The notes under the pieces are model-generated. The model saw nothing but the letters and a program-made list of their open reading frames with translations, made no database searches and was not told where the DNA came from. From NCBI GenBank assembly GCA_030180135.1, contig CM058231.1, positions 23,811,034-23,875,033 on the forward strand: a stretch of 64,000 bases of DNA, written 5' to 3'. Each line of letters starts with the position of its first letter. The first letter of the stretch is position 1. This DNA is from Orychophragmus violaceus (lineage: Eukaryota > Streptophyta > Magnoliopsida > Brassicales > Brassicaceae). Below are positions 33,244 through 44,389 of this stretch, piece after piece. The position numbers and the translations under genes are program-made.

Positions 33244-34464
33244 TGATAGGTCAAGAATTAATCCCTATACTAAACTGCAAGTGAACAGCAATGTCAAAGT
33301 AGTATATAGGGTTATCGAATCCACAGGGACACTTGGTCTCAAGAGAATCAAACCGTAGGGAATGAATACTAGAAATAAGCAATGTGATTGTATTGAAAAC
33401 AGTGCAAGAAAGTAAATCAGTAGCAGAGATTATTGGTTGTGAAAGCAAGTAATTAAAAGCGTCAAACCTAGGGTATTCTCAGGAAATCAGACTAGCAGAC
33501 AGTTCATTCAGCAAGGATCTAATTAAGCACAGTTCTAGAACTCAAAACACAGATATAGAATTAACCAAATTCCTTTGCGATAATTCTCTAAGTCTAAGTG
33601 CAGCAAACCAAACTTCCGTTTGCGAGAACTAACAGATTAAACTAGCAATAAGTCCAAGTTTGATATGTTCACAATTATCCTAAACCAAACTTCCGTTTGC
33701 GCAAAGTTTAATTGCCCAATTTAATTAGTTCTGGTTCCTAAACCCCACTTCCGTGACGTATTTAGCAACCTAAGATCTAGATTCTAATTGATCAGGTTAG
33801 AACTAGCTTTAAGCACAATTAAATTGAAGAACAGATATAGTTTGAATCCTTAACTGAAATTGAACAAGTCTAGCAAGTCATGAAATCCTATGTGAGAAAC
33901 CCTAAGCCTAACTAGGAATCTACTCAGACATAGATAATGAAAACATGATCATATGATAAGTAAATTGCATAAAAGAATAAGAGTAAAAGGGGTTCGAAAT
34001 CTTCTCCAAATACAGATGATGAATCAGGTTCAGATTAGCCCCCAAAAGCTCTAAAAATCCTCTGCTCTTAATTATGAAAGCCAACTATAAAGCGTATGTC
34101 AAAACTTATAATAAAAACTCTAAAAACTCTATTATATAGGCATAATCTCGGATGGGGCTTCTGTGTAAATACTGGAACTATCTTGGGCTTCTTTGTAAAT
34201 CTTCAATACTTGTCAAACCGACGTGTACGGCCCATCTCGCGACTGCATCGATCGATGCTTTGAGTGCAACGATCGACGCATGATCAATTATACGAACAGT
34301 GAGTTAAGCTCTCGGCCAAAACGTCCCAAAAGTCCCAAAATGCTCCAAATATCTCCAATTAGCTCCAATCCTGATTTAACCTGTAAAAGACTCTAAACAA
34401 AGACAAAAGACACTAAAACACATCTATATCATGGTATAAAGTGGGTAAAAACCATGATATATCA
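33244..34464 (-). repeat. B2 5' LTR
   Basis: 1,221 bp. On the minus strand it begins TGATATATCATGG at 34464. It has the LTR-start inverted repeat and a paired CGATCG cassette at 34243-34280. Confidence 0.9.
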
Positions 34465-35208
34465 GTCTACTATTATGTCCCTCTCCCCACTTGTAGTTTC
34501 AAAGTCGCCGACTATAAGGCCAGCAATTTCATCCGCTGATGGCATACGTCTCTGTTGGCCGATAAGACGTATTCAGAATTCTTCTGATTCCCTTCTCTCA
34601 TATACGTCCCGGGCTTTTCGGAAAGCCTTGGCCAAGGTATTGTGCGTGTCAACTGTTGTGATTAGCTCCTTCACTATGGCCTCGTCCAAGTCACCATTTT
34701 CTGTTGTTCTATTGACCACCGCCAGTCTGTTTCGCACCTCGTTCGCAGTATCAAAAATATATAGCTGTAGGTACTTTGGTGGTTGACCTTCTGTAGGGAA
34801 GAGGGAACCCATTCTGTGACAGTTTTGGCCGTGGATTCTGTATGTGAATGGTCTAGCGGTTCTATTCGTAATGGCATAGTCCAGTTTGGCACCCGTAGAA
34901 GTAAAAGCGAATAAAGAGTTGTAGACTCGAATGTTCACCTGGTAGTGGCGAGAGGTAGTTAATAGCCGCATGATCATAGGCGGTGGCTGTGGCTCAGGTG
35001 GTAGTCTCACGCGCCCCTGCTGGCAGCATATCGTAAATAAGGGAACTTTGTTTGGGTCTTTCGTACCGACCATTTCCTTCTCCCAGACTAATGCCTCACA
35101 AAATGGGTAGTTCAACATTCCCTTAACCGCTTTTGGTCGTTCTGGTCGGGAATGTTGACCTTCCTTGTTGCGTTCTTGTGATACATACATATGTATCCCC
35201 AAAATATA
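34465..35208 (-). pseudogene. Helitron Rep/helicase, N-terminal region (Helitron-like N)
   Basis: The minus strand encodes the N-terminal region typical of plant Helitron Rep/helicase proteins: a cysteine-bearing PFCEALVWE, CCQQGRVRLPP, SLFAFTSTGAKLDYAI, then YTYRIHGQNCHRMGSL-type wording (here FTYRIHGQNCHRMGSLFP) and YLQLYIFDTANEVRNR. An in-frame TGA at 34573-34575 interrupts the frame, after which the same frame continues with ADEIAGLIVGDFE up to the B2 LTR at 34464. The Rep HUH domain should follow but is absent, cut off by B2. The exon probably begins at an AG near 35209. It is broken by one nonsense codon and by truncation. Confidence 0.85.
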
Positions 35209-35263
35209 CTCAGGAAATTAGGTGAGTGTTTTTAGTAAATGGGTGAGTCGTAGTTTGCATTAC

Positions 35264-35674
35264 CTTTAAGGTTTTTGTTGTCTCTTCGGGTGATTAATAT
35301 CTCCTGCCGGATTCGCCTACATTCTCTTGCAACATCTGTATTTATAAATCAGTCTGGCGTGTTTGCAGTTTTTTTATGTAAAGTAATAGGTCTGACAAAT
35401 TGTTAGGGGCTTACATACAATACTTTTTGCGTTCAACTGTAAAGCAATTTGATTATCGGGCGAGCCTACTAAACCTGCGAAACAAATTGAACATGATTAA
35501 CTTCTTCGTAGTTGTAGTTTTATATAAAGTTTTGCACAGCCTTCTTCTAAATGTTGCTTTGCGGTAGTTATGAATTATTTTTTGTGGTCCGGGAAAGAGA
35601 ACTTACCTTTTCCACCGTTATCTCCCTCTATTTGATCGATATTGATAGTCCTCCTTCTCTTTGGGTTGCCTTCA
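35264..35674 (-). pseudogene. Helitron Rep/helicase exons 1 (3' part) to 3
   Basis: Three short exon-like blocks with plant splice signals read on the minus strand. The rest of exon 1 (35669-35607) ends at donor GTAAGT (35601-35606). Exon 2 (35474-35415) begins after CAG and ends at GTAAGC. Exon 3 (35335-35264, coding VARECRRIRQEILITRR) begins after ACAG and ends at GTAATG. The basic, arginine-rich wording fits the start of plant Helitron proteins. Exon 1 is interrupted at 35674 by B3 (target duplication CTTCA) and resumes at 45591-45642. Exon limits are by eye; the phase into the next exon did not close cleanly, so a boundary may be wrong. Confidence 0.6.
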
Positions 35675-36874
35675 TGATAGGTGTAAAGTTTTATCCCTAT
35701 TCTAACTGCAAGTGCACAGTGATGTGAATGTAGTACTTCAGGGTATCGAATCCACAAGGACTCTGGGCAACGATAGATTAAGAAAAGTCAAGTGAAAACT
35801 AGGAGAAAACAATGTAGTGAGAAACAAAAAACAAAGCAGGAAAGTAAATCAATAGCAAGATCGGTTTGTAGGCAATTAACTAAAAGCGCTAAGTCTAGGG
35901 AGTTCTCAGGCTATCAGACAAGCAGATAAATTATCCAGTCAGGATCAAATTAAGCACAGTTCTAGAACTCAAACACGGATATAGAATTAACCAACTTTCG
36001 TTGTGAAAATTCTCTAAGCCTAATTGCAGAAATCCAAATTTCTTTGTAATTCCTAACAGATTAAACTAGCCTTAAGATTAAGTTCGATATGTTCACAATT
36101 CAATTAAACAAAATTTCTTTGCGAGTAATTCAATTGCTCAACCTAAATAGTTCAGATTCTAAACCACACTTTCGTGTCAATTTAACAACCTAAGATCTAG
36201 ATTCTAAGTGATCAGGTTAGAAAATAGTGTTAAGCATAATTTAGATCGAAGAACAATTATTGATATGAATCCTTAACTGAAATAAATAAATCTAGCAAGT
36301 CATAAAATCTTTAATGAGAATCCCTAAACCTAACTATGAATCTACTCAGACATGGAATATGAAAACATAATCAATGAATTAATAGATTGCATAAAAGAGA
36401 ATAAAGAAGTATAGGGGTTCGAAATCCTCTCCAAAAAGCAGAAAGCAGTACAGGATTAGATCAGCCCCAAGCTCTAAAAACTCTATGCTCAAAGTATGAA
36501 AGCGTATCTAAAAACTGATGTAAAAACCTAATTATATAAGCTAATCACGTCTTGGGGCTTTTTGTAATTATCAGGAACTTCTGGGAAAAAATGCAATTTC
36601 TTCATTCTTGATTAACCGCCGAGGAAAGGCCCATCTCGCTCGTGTGCCAATCGATGCACGATGTGTGTCGATCGATTCATTACTCTGTTTTGGACAGTGA
36701 ACTCTATCTCTCGGGTCAAAACACTAAAATGCTCCAAAAAGCTCCATAAACTCCAATTTCGCTCCAAACGTGCATATATCTAATAATACTTGTAAAAGAC
36801 TCTAAAGAAACACTAAAAGACTCTAAAACACACTTATATCATGGTCTAAAACCGGTAAAAACCATGATATATCA
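35675..36874 (-). repeat. B3 3' LTR
   Basis: 1,200 bp. The minus strand starts TGATATATCATGG at 36874. A CGATCG cassette is at 36644-36680. Confidence 0.93.
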
Positions 36875-38220
36875 ACTCCCCCACACTTAGCATTTGCTTG
36901 CCCTCAAGCAAAACAGAGAACTAAAACATGGTGAAGAGGTTTGAGAACTTTCAGAAACTCTTTTCGTGCTAGAAGCAACAACACTCAGATTCCCCTTAGT
37001 AAGCCACTGAAATAATCACCTGCAAGACATCAAGACCAACATGTACTTCCCCCACACTTAGCAACTGTCCTAAGTAAACTCCACAATCAATCCAAGAAAT
37101 TTAAGTTCACCCTACTTACTTCTATAAGCTATTAAGTGCGGTCTCACCTAAGGATTATCGATCAAAGGGCATATGGATTCTTACTTTGTCAGCTCTAGAC
37201 CACCATACTATCTTTTTCTGGTTCCTTTTCTTCTCTTTTCCCTTCCTTAGCATTCTGATTTTTCCCCATTGGGTATCATTTTATTTCTTTTATCAGTGCT
37301 CTTCCCGTTAAGGGGTGTACTTTGGACACATTCCATGAATGCACATGAGGTAATAGTGTTTGCTACTACTCCCGTGACCACTTCGGAGCTACTAGCTCAT
37401 CCTCAGTTTATTACTCTCTTTTTTTACTTTATGGAAGGGGAGAAGGGAACCATACTTGGTTAGGTTTACAAGCTGTGTCAGAACTAACAAAGGAATCCGA
37501 CTCAAGGTATACCAAGCCCTTCGGTGAGAAAATTAAGTCAAATTAAGGGTGAAGCGAGTAAAGGATCCTCTGAATACTTGAATTGATATGGGTGTCCTCA
37601 GTAGGTTGATCCGTGTTGGGTTTTCTAATAGTCATAGATAGTTCCTGCAACTTCATCCCAGTGGTTACTTAAGTTCCTGCAAGATGTTGTTAACTTCTCA
37701 AAAATTGACTGTTTCCTACTTAAACTTGTTTTGACTCAATAAAACAATTTTTTTTTGAAAAACGGACTGGCTCTAAGAAAACAGAAAGATAATAGTCAGT
37801 ACCAACTCCCCCACACTTGAAACACACTGTCCCCAGTAGTGTCAAGCTAAGGTTTGGTAAAAGAAAGTAAAAATGTTAATGGATGTGTTAAGTTCTGTCT
37901 GATTTTTACCTATGTCGCTAATGCATCGATCGTTACATAAATGTAACGACCGTTGCAAGGCGATTTGCATCATGAGTCGATCGTTGCTCAGGACCGCAAC
38001 GATCTCTGCAATGAGATTTTCGTGTTGTGACGATCGACACACAGGACCGTGTCGATCGTTGCATTGTGATTCTGTCGAAACCTGCAGACAAAACTCTCCA
38101 AAACCAAAAACAAACATAAAATCCTAACAAAAACACCAAAAATGAATAGCAAAAACAAAACAGTGGGTTGCCTCCCACTCAGCGCTCTTTTAGCGTCAAT
38201 AGATTGACGTTTTAGCTCAA
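36875..38220 (-). other. B3 3' noncoding region
   Basis: No gene. It holds the purine tract (36875-36888; minus sense AAGTGTGGGGGAGT), two further AAGTGTGGGGGA-type tracts (near 37048 and 37808), a CGATCG box array (37923-38065), and the hairpin AGTGGG-AGGCAA-CCCACT (minus, 38162-38179) just after the integrase stop. Confidence 0.75.
37923..38065 (-). repeat. CGATCG box array in B3 3' region
   Basis: Several boxes (GCATCGATCGTTAC, GTCGATCGTTGC, GACGATCGACAC, GTGTCGATCGTTGC) in pairs, with GCGA at about 37961. Homologous to B1 19695-19850, in opposite orientation. Confidence 0.75.
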
Positions 38221-39720
38221 TTAGAGAGAGGGTGCAACATCCAGAGGCAAAATCTGACCTCCTGGAATCTCGGCCTTAGCCCAATAATGCTTTACTCTCT
38301 GTCCATTCACAGTAAATTCTTTACCTTCCTGGCTGATTAGAACGACAGCTCCATAAGGACGTACCTCCTTGATTGTGAAAGGACCAGACCACCTTGATCT
38401 CAGCTTACCTGGAAATAATTGCAAACGAGAGTTATACAAAAGTACCTGATCATTAGGCTCAAATTGTCTAGAGACAATCTTCTTGTCATGGTAAGCCTTA
38501 GTCCTCTCCTTGTACAGCTTTGAGTTCTCATAAGCAAAATGTCTAATCTCATCCAACTCATTAAGCTGCACCAATCTCCTCTCTGCAGCAGTCTTAAGAT
38601 CGAAGTTCATCTGCTTTACAGCCCATGCCGCTTTGTGTTCAAGCTCTATTGGCAGATGACATGCTTTCCCATACAGCAGATGAAATGGAGTAGTCCCAAG
38701 TGGTGTCTTGAATGCAGTCCGGTAAGCCCATAGTGCATCATCTAGCTTTGCTGCCCAATCCTTCCTTGTCTTCCCAACTGTCTTCTCTAAGATATCTTTG
38801 ATCTGTCTGTTAGAAACCTCAACTTGTCCACTAGTCTGAGGGTGATAAGGAGTAGCAACTTGGTGACGAACTCCATGCTTCTGTAGCAACTTCTCGAAGA
38901 CCTTATTAATGAAATGAGATCCTCCATCACTAATCACTATCCGAGGTACTCCAAATCAAGGGAATATGATGGTCTTAAATAGCTTAATAACCACCGAAGA
39001 ATCATTGGTTGGACTAGCTATTGCTTCTACCCACTTAGATACATAGTCCACAGCAACCAAGATAAACTTATTCCCATAGGATGAGGGAAAAGGACCCATG
39101 AAATCTATGCCCCAGCAATCGAAAACCTCAACCTCAAGAATGAAATACTGAGGCATCTCATGCTTCTTACTTATTTTCCCCCTCCTCTGATAGGCATCAC
39201 ACTGAGAAACGAAGGAATGAGCATCCGCAAACATTGTAGGCCACCAGTAACCTGCTTGCAGAACCTTAGACACAATCTTGAAAGTAGCAAAATGTCCAGC
39301 ATAATCTGATCCATGACAATGGAATAAGATATCTGGAACCTCTGATTCAGCAACGCATTTCCTATAAAGACCATCCGAACAATGCTTTTAGAGATAAGGC
39401 TCATCCCAGTAGTATCGTCTTCGCTCCCTGAAGAACTTCTTCTTTGCATACCCCTTCAAATCATCTGGTTCAGTCTCTGCAGCCAGGTAATTAGATATAT
39501 CTGCGTACCAGGGTCGATCGGTGGTTGCGACAGCATCTACTTCAAAAACATAGTCTCCAATTTGAACCGTGAAAGTTTCTGGGTTCATATCCGCACTGCA
39601 ACGATCGTCGCATAGAGTAGCATCGATCGTCGCAGTCTCGACACATGCATCGATCGTCACAGATGTGGCATCGATCGACGCAGTGCGATTAATCCGACAA
39701 TTTTGCAAGTTTCTGTCCAA
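38221..39720 (-). pseudogene. B3 integrase region, broken by stops
   Basis: The minus strand encodes a Ty3 integrase. There is an HHCC zinc-binding part (HCHGSDYAGHF ... CDAYQRRG), a catalytic core with D in CWGIDFMGPF, D in ISDGGSHF and E in QTSGQVEVSNRQ, then the Athila-type C-terminal part ending at 38221. In-frame stops occur at 39385-39387 (TAA, within the acidic linker before the zinc region) and 38956-38958 (TGA, between the two core aspartates). The frame is shifted relative to RNase H near 39720. A CGATCG box array encodes part of the RNase H-integrase linker (39596-39690). With these breaks no active integrase can be made. Confidence 0.85.
39596..39690 (-). repeat. CGATCG box array in B3 pol linker
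   Basis: Four boxes (CAACGATCGTCGC, GCATCGATCGTCGC, GCATCGATCGTCAC, GCATCGATCGACGC) in the coding linker between RNase H and integrase. GCGA follows at about 39686 on the plus strand. Confidence 0.75.
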
Positions 39721-41261
39721 TCCATCTTAAACGCTGTCCCAATCATATTGACGTTTTCCCCAGGCAAGAAATCATTAATGGGCACGTCTTCCTCAACCAG
39801 CATCCTTGAAAGATGGTCAACAACTCCATTCTCAACTCCCTTCTTGTCCCTCACTTCAATGTCAAACTCCTAAAGCAACAGAATCCATCTCAACAATCTT
39901 GGCTTAGCATCTTTCTTCTGCATCAGATACTTCAGGGCAGAATGATCAGTGTGTACAATCACTTTGGAGCCAACAAGATAGGGGCGGAACTTCTCAAATG
40001 CAAAGACAACAGCCAACAACTCCTTCTCTGTAGTGGCATAGTTTCTCTGCGCATCATCTAGTGTTCTGCTGGCATAGTAAATAGCATGAAGCTTTCTATC
40101 CTTCTTCTGCCCCAGAACAGCTCCTACATCATAGTCACTCGCATCACACATAACCTCAAAAGGTAAATCTCAATATGGTGGCTGCACTATAGGAGCACTC
40201 ACTAATGCCTGCTTGATATTTTCAAATGCAGTCTGACAATCTACATTGAACTCAAACTTGGTATCCTTACACAGCAAAGCAGTTAGTGGTCTAGCAATCT
40301 TACTGAAGTCCTTGATGAACCGTCTATAGAAACCAGCATGTCCTAGAAAACTCCTAACGGACTTCACAGAATCAGGCGCTTGAAGGCTGGTCATTAACTC
40401 GATCGTAGCGCGGTCTACTTCGATCCCTGCTTCAGACACTTTATGTCCAAGTACAATGTCATCTCTGACCATGAAGTGGCACTTCTCCCAATTAAGAACT
40501 AAGTGCTTCTCCTCGCATCTAGCTAGTACCTTGCACAGATTATCCAAGCACTCATTATAAGATGACCCATAGACTGAGAAGTCATCCATAAACACCTCCA
40601 TAAAGTCCCCAATCATATCAGTGAATATGGACATCATGCATCTCTGAAAGGTGGCAGGTGCATTGCAGAGTCCAAAAGGCATCCTACGGTAAGAAAATGT
40701 GCCATATGGACAAGTAAAGGTGGTCTTTCCCTGATCCTCTGGATGGATTGGAATATGGAAGAAACATGAATATCCATCGAGGAAGCAATAGTAAGGGTGA
40801 TTTGCTAATCTCTCCAGCATCTGATCAATGAAGGGTAAAGGGAAATGATCCTTCCTTGTTGCAGCATTGAGCTTTCTGTAATCTATGCACATCCGATGTC
40901 CAGTCACAGTCCTTGTAGGAATCAGCTCGTTCTTCTCATTCTTCACTACTGTAACTCCGCCTTTCTTAGGCACTACATGGACTGGACTCACCCAATCACT
41001 GTATGAAATTGGATAGATAATCCCAGCATCTAGGAGTTTCATAATCTCCTTCTTAACCACATCCTTAAGGTTAGGATTCAGCCTTCTCTGATGCTCAACT
41101 GATGTCTTAGACTCGTCCTCAAGATGTATCCGATGCATGCACAGCTCCGGAGAGATACCTGAAATGTCATCAAGAGAATAGCCAAGAGCTTTGCGATGCT
41201 TGCGCAGCTTGCTTAGCAGTAAAGTGAGCTCTGCGTTGTTCAAACTAGCATTAACAATCAC
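39657..41261 (-). pseudogene. B3 reverse transcriptase and RNase H, broken by stops
   Basis: The minus strand encodes a Ty3 RT: PVHVVPKKGG, GHRMCIDYRKLN, FPLPFIDQMLERL, FRRMPFGL-type wording (here YRRMPFGLCNAPATFQRCM), and the active site FMDDFSVYG (about 40575-40600; FMDD replaces the common YVDD, usual in Athila). RNase H follows (CDASDYDVGAVLGQ, TEKELLAVVFAFEKF, HTDHSALKYL), then VRDKKGVENGVVDHLSR. In-frame stops are at 40170-40172 (TGA, between RT connection and RNase H) and 39870-39872 (TAG, end of RNase H). The frame is continuous with gag across another stop at 41280. A frameshift near 39720 separates it from integrase. Confidence 0.88.
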
Positions 41262-41367
41262 TGGATAAGTTGAATTAGGTCAAAGAAATGCGTACCTTAG
41301 CCCGGATGGAAGTTGTTTCAGCTCAATTTTTGGAGCCTTTTCCTCTGCCCAGTCTCTGTCGAGAAGC

Positions 41368-41402
41368 AACGATCGATGCCCTGAAGGTGTTGATCGATGC
41401 AA
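41368..41402 (-). repeat. CGATCG cassette in B3 protease-RT linker
   Basis: GCAACGATCGATGCC, a short spacer, then GTTGATCGATGCA, within the reading frame downstream of the protease block. Confidence 0.65.
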
Positions 41403-42345
41403 TGTCACGTCAGACACATCCAATTGCATCACTTGCTCAGCAGAGTCCATTAACCTTGCATAGCAGATTGCGAGCTCGTCTTGCAGGTGTTCCAGCTCCA
41501 TTATAGAGGTCAGTAAGGCTCTCTCCAGTGAATCCTCAGCATGTGACCTATGAAAGTATTCTACTGCCAAATCACTGAGTGTGTCCACATAGAAGGTATG
41601 TCCGTCGATGGTTGGTCTCTTCACCAGTTTGTCCATATCAAAGCTCATCTTCAGATCATCCACATTCAGAATTATTTTACCTCTCTGGCAGTCAATCATC
41701 GCACCCGCAGTAGCCAAGAAAGACCTACCCAAAATTAGTGGATCCTTTGGTTCCTCTCCATACTGCAGAACCACAAAGTCAGTAGGAATCACACATTGGC
41801 CAATCATTATAGGCACATCCTCCAATATTCCTTCAGGAATTCTGATTATTCAGTCTGCTAAAACCAGTGAGATCCTAGTGGGCAGGAAGACAGTCATCCC
41901 AAGTCTCTTAGCAACAGAGAAGGGCATAAGGTTCACACTAGAACCAAGATCACATAGAGATCCTTCAAATCTTTCCCTGTAGATAGCACAATCCAACACA
42001 AAGCTCCCTGGATCTTTCAACTTCTCAGGAATTCTGCCCTGAATCACTGCACTACATACCTCTGTGATCATCATTGCACTACATACCTCTGTGATCATCA
42101 TTGCACTCTCCTCATTAGACCATTTACCAACAAGCAAATCCTTAAGACATCTCTTCATCACAGGAGTAGTCTCCATATAGTCAATCAAAGGCACTTCGAA
42201 CTTCACCTTTTTAATGATCTCCTTGCATTTGGCATACTGCTTATCGTTCTTGGCCTTCCTGGGGTTCTTAGAAAAAGGTACCTTAGGCTTGTAGACCCTT
42301 TCATTCGACTTTTTCAGCTTTTCTGCGTCTGAGCTCTCTGCAGTC

Positions 42346-42485
42346 GCCTTGCGTCGATCTTTGCTAGTATTGCATCGATCGTTGCTGGGCGACTGTGTCA
42401 CTACCTCTGCGTCGAGCTTTGGCTCATCATCTTTGTTTTCGCTTTGCATCGACCGTTTCTGAGGTGCGTCGATCGATGCATTGCG
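42346..42485 (-). repeat. CGATCG box array in B3 gag
   Basis: Boxes include GCATCGATCGTTGC followed by GGGCGA (about 42370-42390) and GCGTCGATCGATGCA followed by TTGCGA (about 42465-42485), plus decayed copies. All are in the gag frame. Confidence 0.7.
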
Positions 42486-44162
42486 AATTCCACGGATCTC
42501 ATCTTCCATTTCTTCAATTTCCACGATCTCTTCAACACTCAACTGCTTTTTCTGGGCAGGAAACAGCTCCTTACCACTTCTCAATGTCACTGCATTGCAC
42601 TGATACTTAGGATTAGCATCAGTCCGTCCCGGAAGAGATCCATCTGGCCTCTGAACATATCCAGCAGTCCTTGCAACCTTAGCATCAAGCTCCTTCATAT
42701 GTGTGCTCAAGGATTCAAACTTCCCATTCAGCTCTCCATACACAACGCCTATCTTTTTGTCGAGGTCTATAGCATTCTTGGTCTGGCTTTTTAGCAGCTT
42801 CTCCATCATACTCTCCATCTTGCTCTCATGAGCATTAGCAGCAGGAGGCGTTTGGTAAGAGGAAGATCCATAAGTCATCTGATTACCTTGCAGAAAAGGC
42901 TTCTGATAACCAGCATTCTGTCCAAAGCCAGAAGAGTTTTGATTGCTTGTTAAAGCACTCTTCTGTCCACCATTGAAGAACCTATTACCTTGCTGTCCTC
43001 CAAACCTGTTCCCTTGGAAACCAGATCCTCCATTGTAGTTCACATCCTCTTCCTGGCCATCTTCTTCATCATTGATCACTTCTACATCCTGAGCAAAATG
43101 GACAGCCTTCTTCCTAGCCAGCAAATTACAAACAGTGTCCAACTTACTCCTAATATCATCAATCTCCAGGTTATCTATCTTCCCACCAGATTCCTTCCTT
43201 CTTCTATCAGCAGTCTTGCAGCTATTACTGCTTACTAAGTTGTCTATTAATTGCTTAGCTTGCTCAGGAGTTCTAGTGTTGAAATTTCCATTGCTAGAAT
43301 TATCCAATGTGGTCTGGTATGGGAGATATATACCTCTAAAGAAAATACCCAGCAATGTTACCTCAGTGAATCCATGATGCGGGCAGTCACGTTGGTACTT
43401 CTTAAATCTCATCCAAGCAGTCTTAAGAGGCTCTATTGGACCTTGGGAGAATGTGAGAATGTCCTGTCTCGACTGATCAGAGCGAGCATCATCATAGAAA
43501 TGTCTCAGAAACTCACTCTTAACAGCGTCCCATGTAGTAAACTTCCCAGGTGGAAGTTGTTTCAGCCAGGCAGCAGCATCTCCAGTGAGAGAGTAGGGGA
43601 AAAGTTTGAGAAACAGATAGTCATAGTTCACTCCATCATACTTCATCCCAGTGACTATGTCCTCAAACTCATCAATATGATCCATTGGCTGCTCATTAGG
43701 GAAACCATGGAAGGCATTCTGCCTCATAATAGAGTAGTAGATGGTCTTGATCTCGAAGTCATTCATCTCAAAACCAGGAGGCACAAGAGCTGACCGGTTA
43801 GCATGAAACTCATCCAGACGGTTATAGTCTGCTAAGGTCCTCTCATTAGCAACAGGAGGATTAACCATTCGCCTCTCCTCTTGTCCTTGGCCTTGTCGTT
43901 GGCCTTGCTCTTGTTGAGGCTCAGGGATCACATTCCTTTCAGCATCAATCCTATACCCAGCAGCATTGTACGGATTGTTTTGTGGGTCTCTTAGGGTACC
44001 TTGAGCATCAGGCCTCAAAATCAGACGTTCTTGAACCATTCTTGCTCGTTGAACTTTCCTGTTAGTCCTCTCTAGTCTAGCAAGCTCTTCAAGTTGGAGA
44101 TTAACGAGATTAGTATTCGGATTACTTCTGGTATCACGCGTCTGCATAAACCGTCTGTAATC

Positions 44163-44260
44163 GCAGTGCAACGATCGATGCTAAGAGTGCAACGATCGAC
44201 TCAACTCCAGTCGCTTAGTAACGATCGACACAAAAGAGGCAACGATCGATGCTAGGCGAA
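44163..44260 (-). repeat. CGATCG box array in B3 leader
   Basis: Four boxes (GCAACGATCGATGC, GCAACGATCGACTC, GTAACGATCGACAC, GCAACGATCGATGC) in two pairs, followed by GGCGA on the plus strand. It lies directly upstream of gag, as in B1 and B2. Confidence 0.75.
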
Positions 44261-44389
44261 TGTCAAACCTGCGACGGAGAAAAACAGAGAAAAATAGTAA
44301 CTAAAAATAAAAATAAAAATCCTAGTCTAAACCCTAAGTTCAAATCTATCGAAGACTCAAAAGAGTCCCCGGCAACGGCGCCAAAAACT

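Larger units (their letters stand above)
30762..34464 (-). mobile_element. B2: truncated Athila-type element, minus strand
   Basis: Only the 5' LTR (33244-34464), the leader and the gag frame remain. The element is cut inside the protease region at 30762, and its 3' half and 3' LTR are missing. The primer site is at 33220-33237 (minus). The junction with element A shares one base only, which suggests end joining. A target duplication cannot be tested because one end is lost. Confidence 0.9.
41280..44147 (-). pseudogene. B3 Athila gag-protease, broken by one stop
   Basis: The ATG at 44147 corresponds to the conserved gag start of B1 and B2. The gag core lies near residues 180-290 (FLRHFYDDARSDQSRQDI, AWMRFKKYQRDCPHHGFTEV). 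A glycine/glutamine/asparagine linker and a coiled-coil-like part follow. The retropepsin-like motif CDLGSSVNLMP is near 41925-41960. A TGA at 41850-41852 stops the frame in the LAD-IRVPEG region, after which the same frame continues with the second protease block (LGRSFLATAGAMID) to a TGA at 41280-41282. Near 42065-42105 a run of about 13 codons is directly repeated (EVCSAMMIT twice). Two CGATCG cassette areas lie in this frame (41368-41402 and 42346-42485). Confidence 0.85.

Noticed and set aside
35575..35757. Minus-strand frame of 60 codons joining B3 LTR and Helitron exon sequence
   Set aside because: A chance fusion across the insertion boundary. The real exon continues at 45591.
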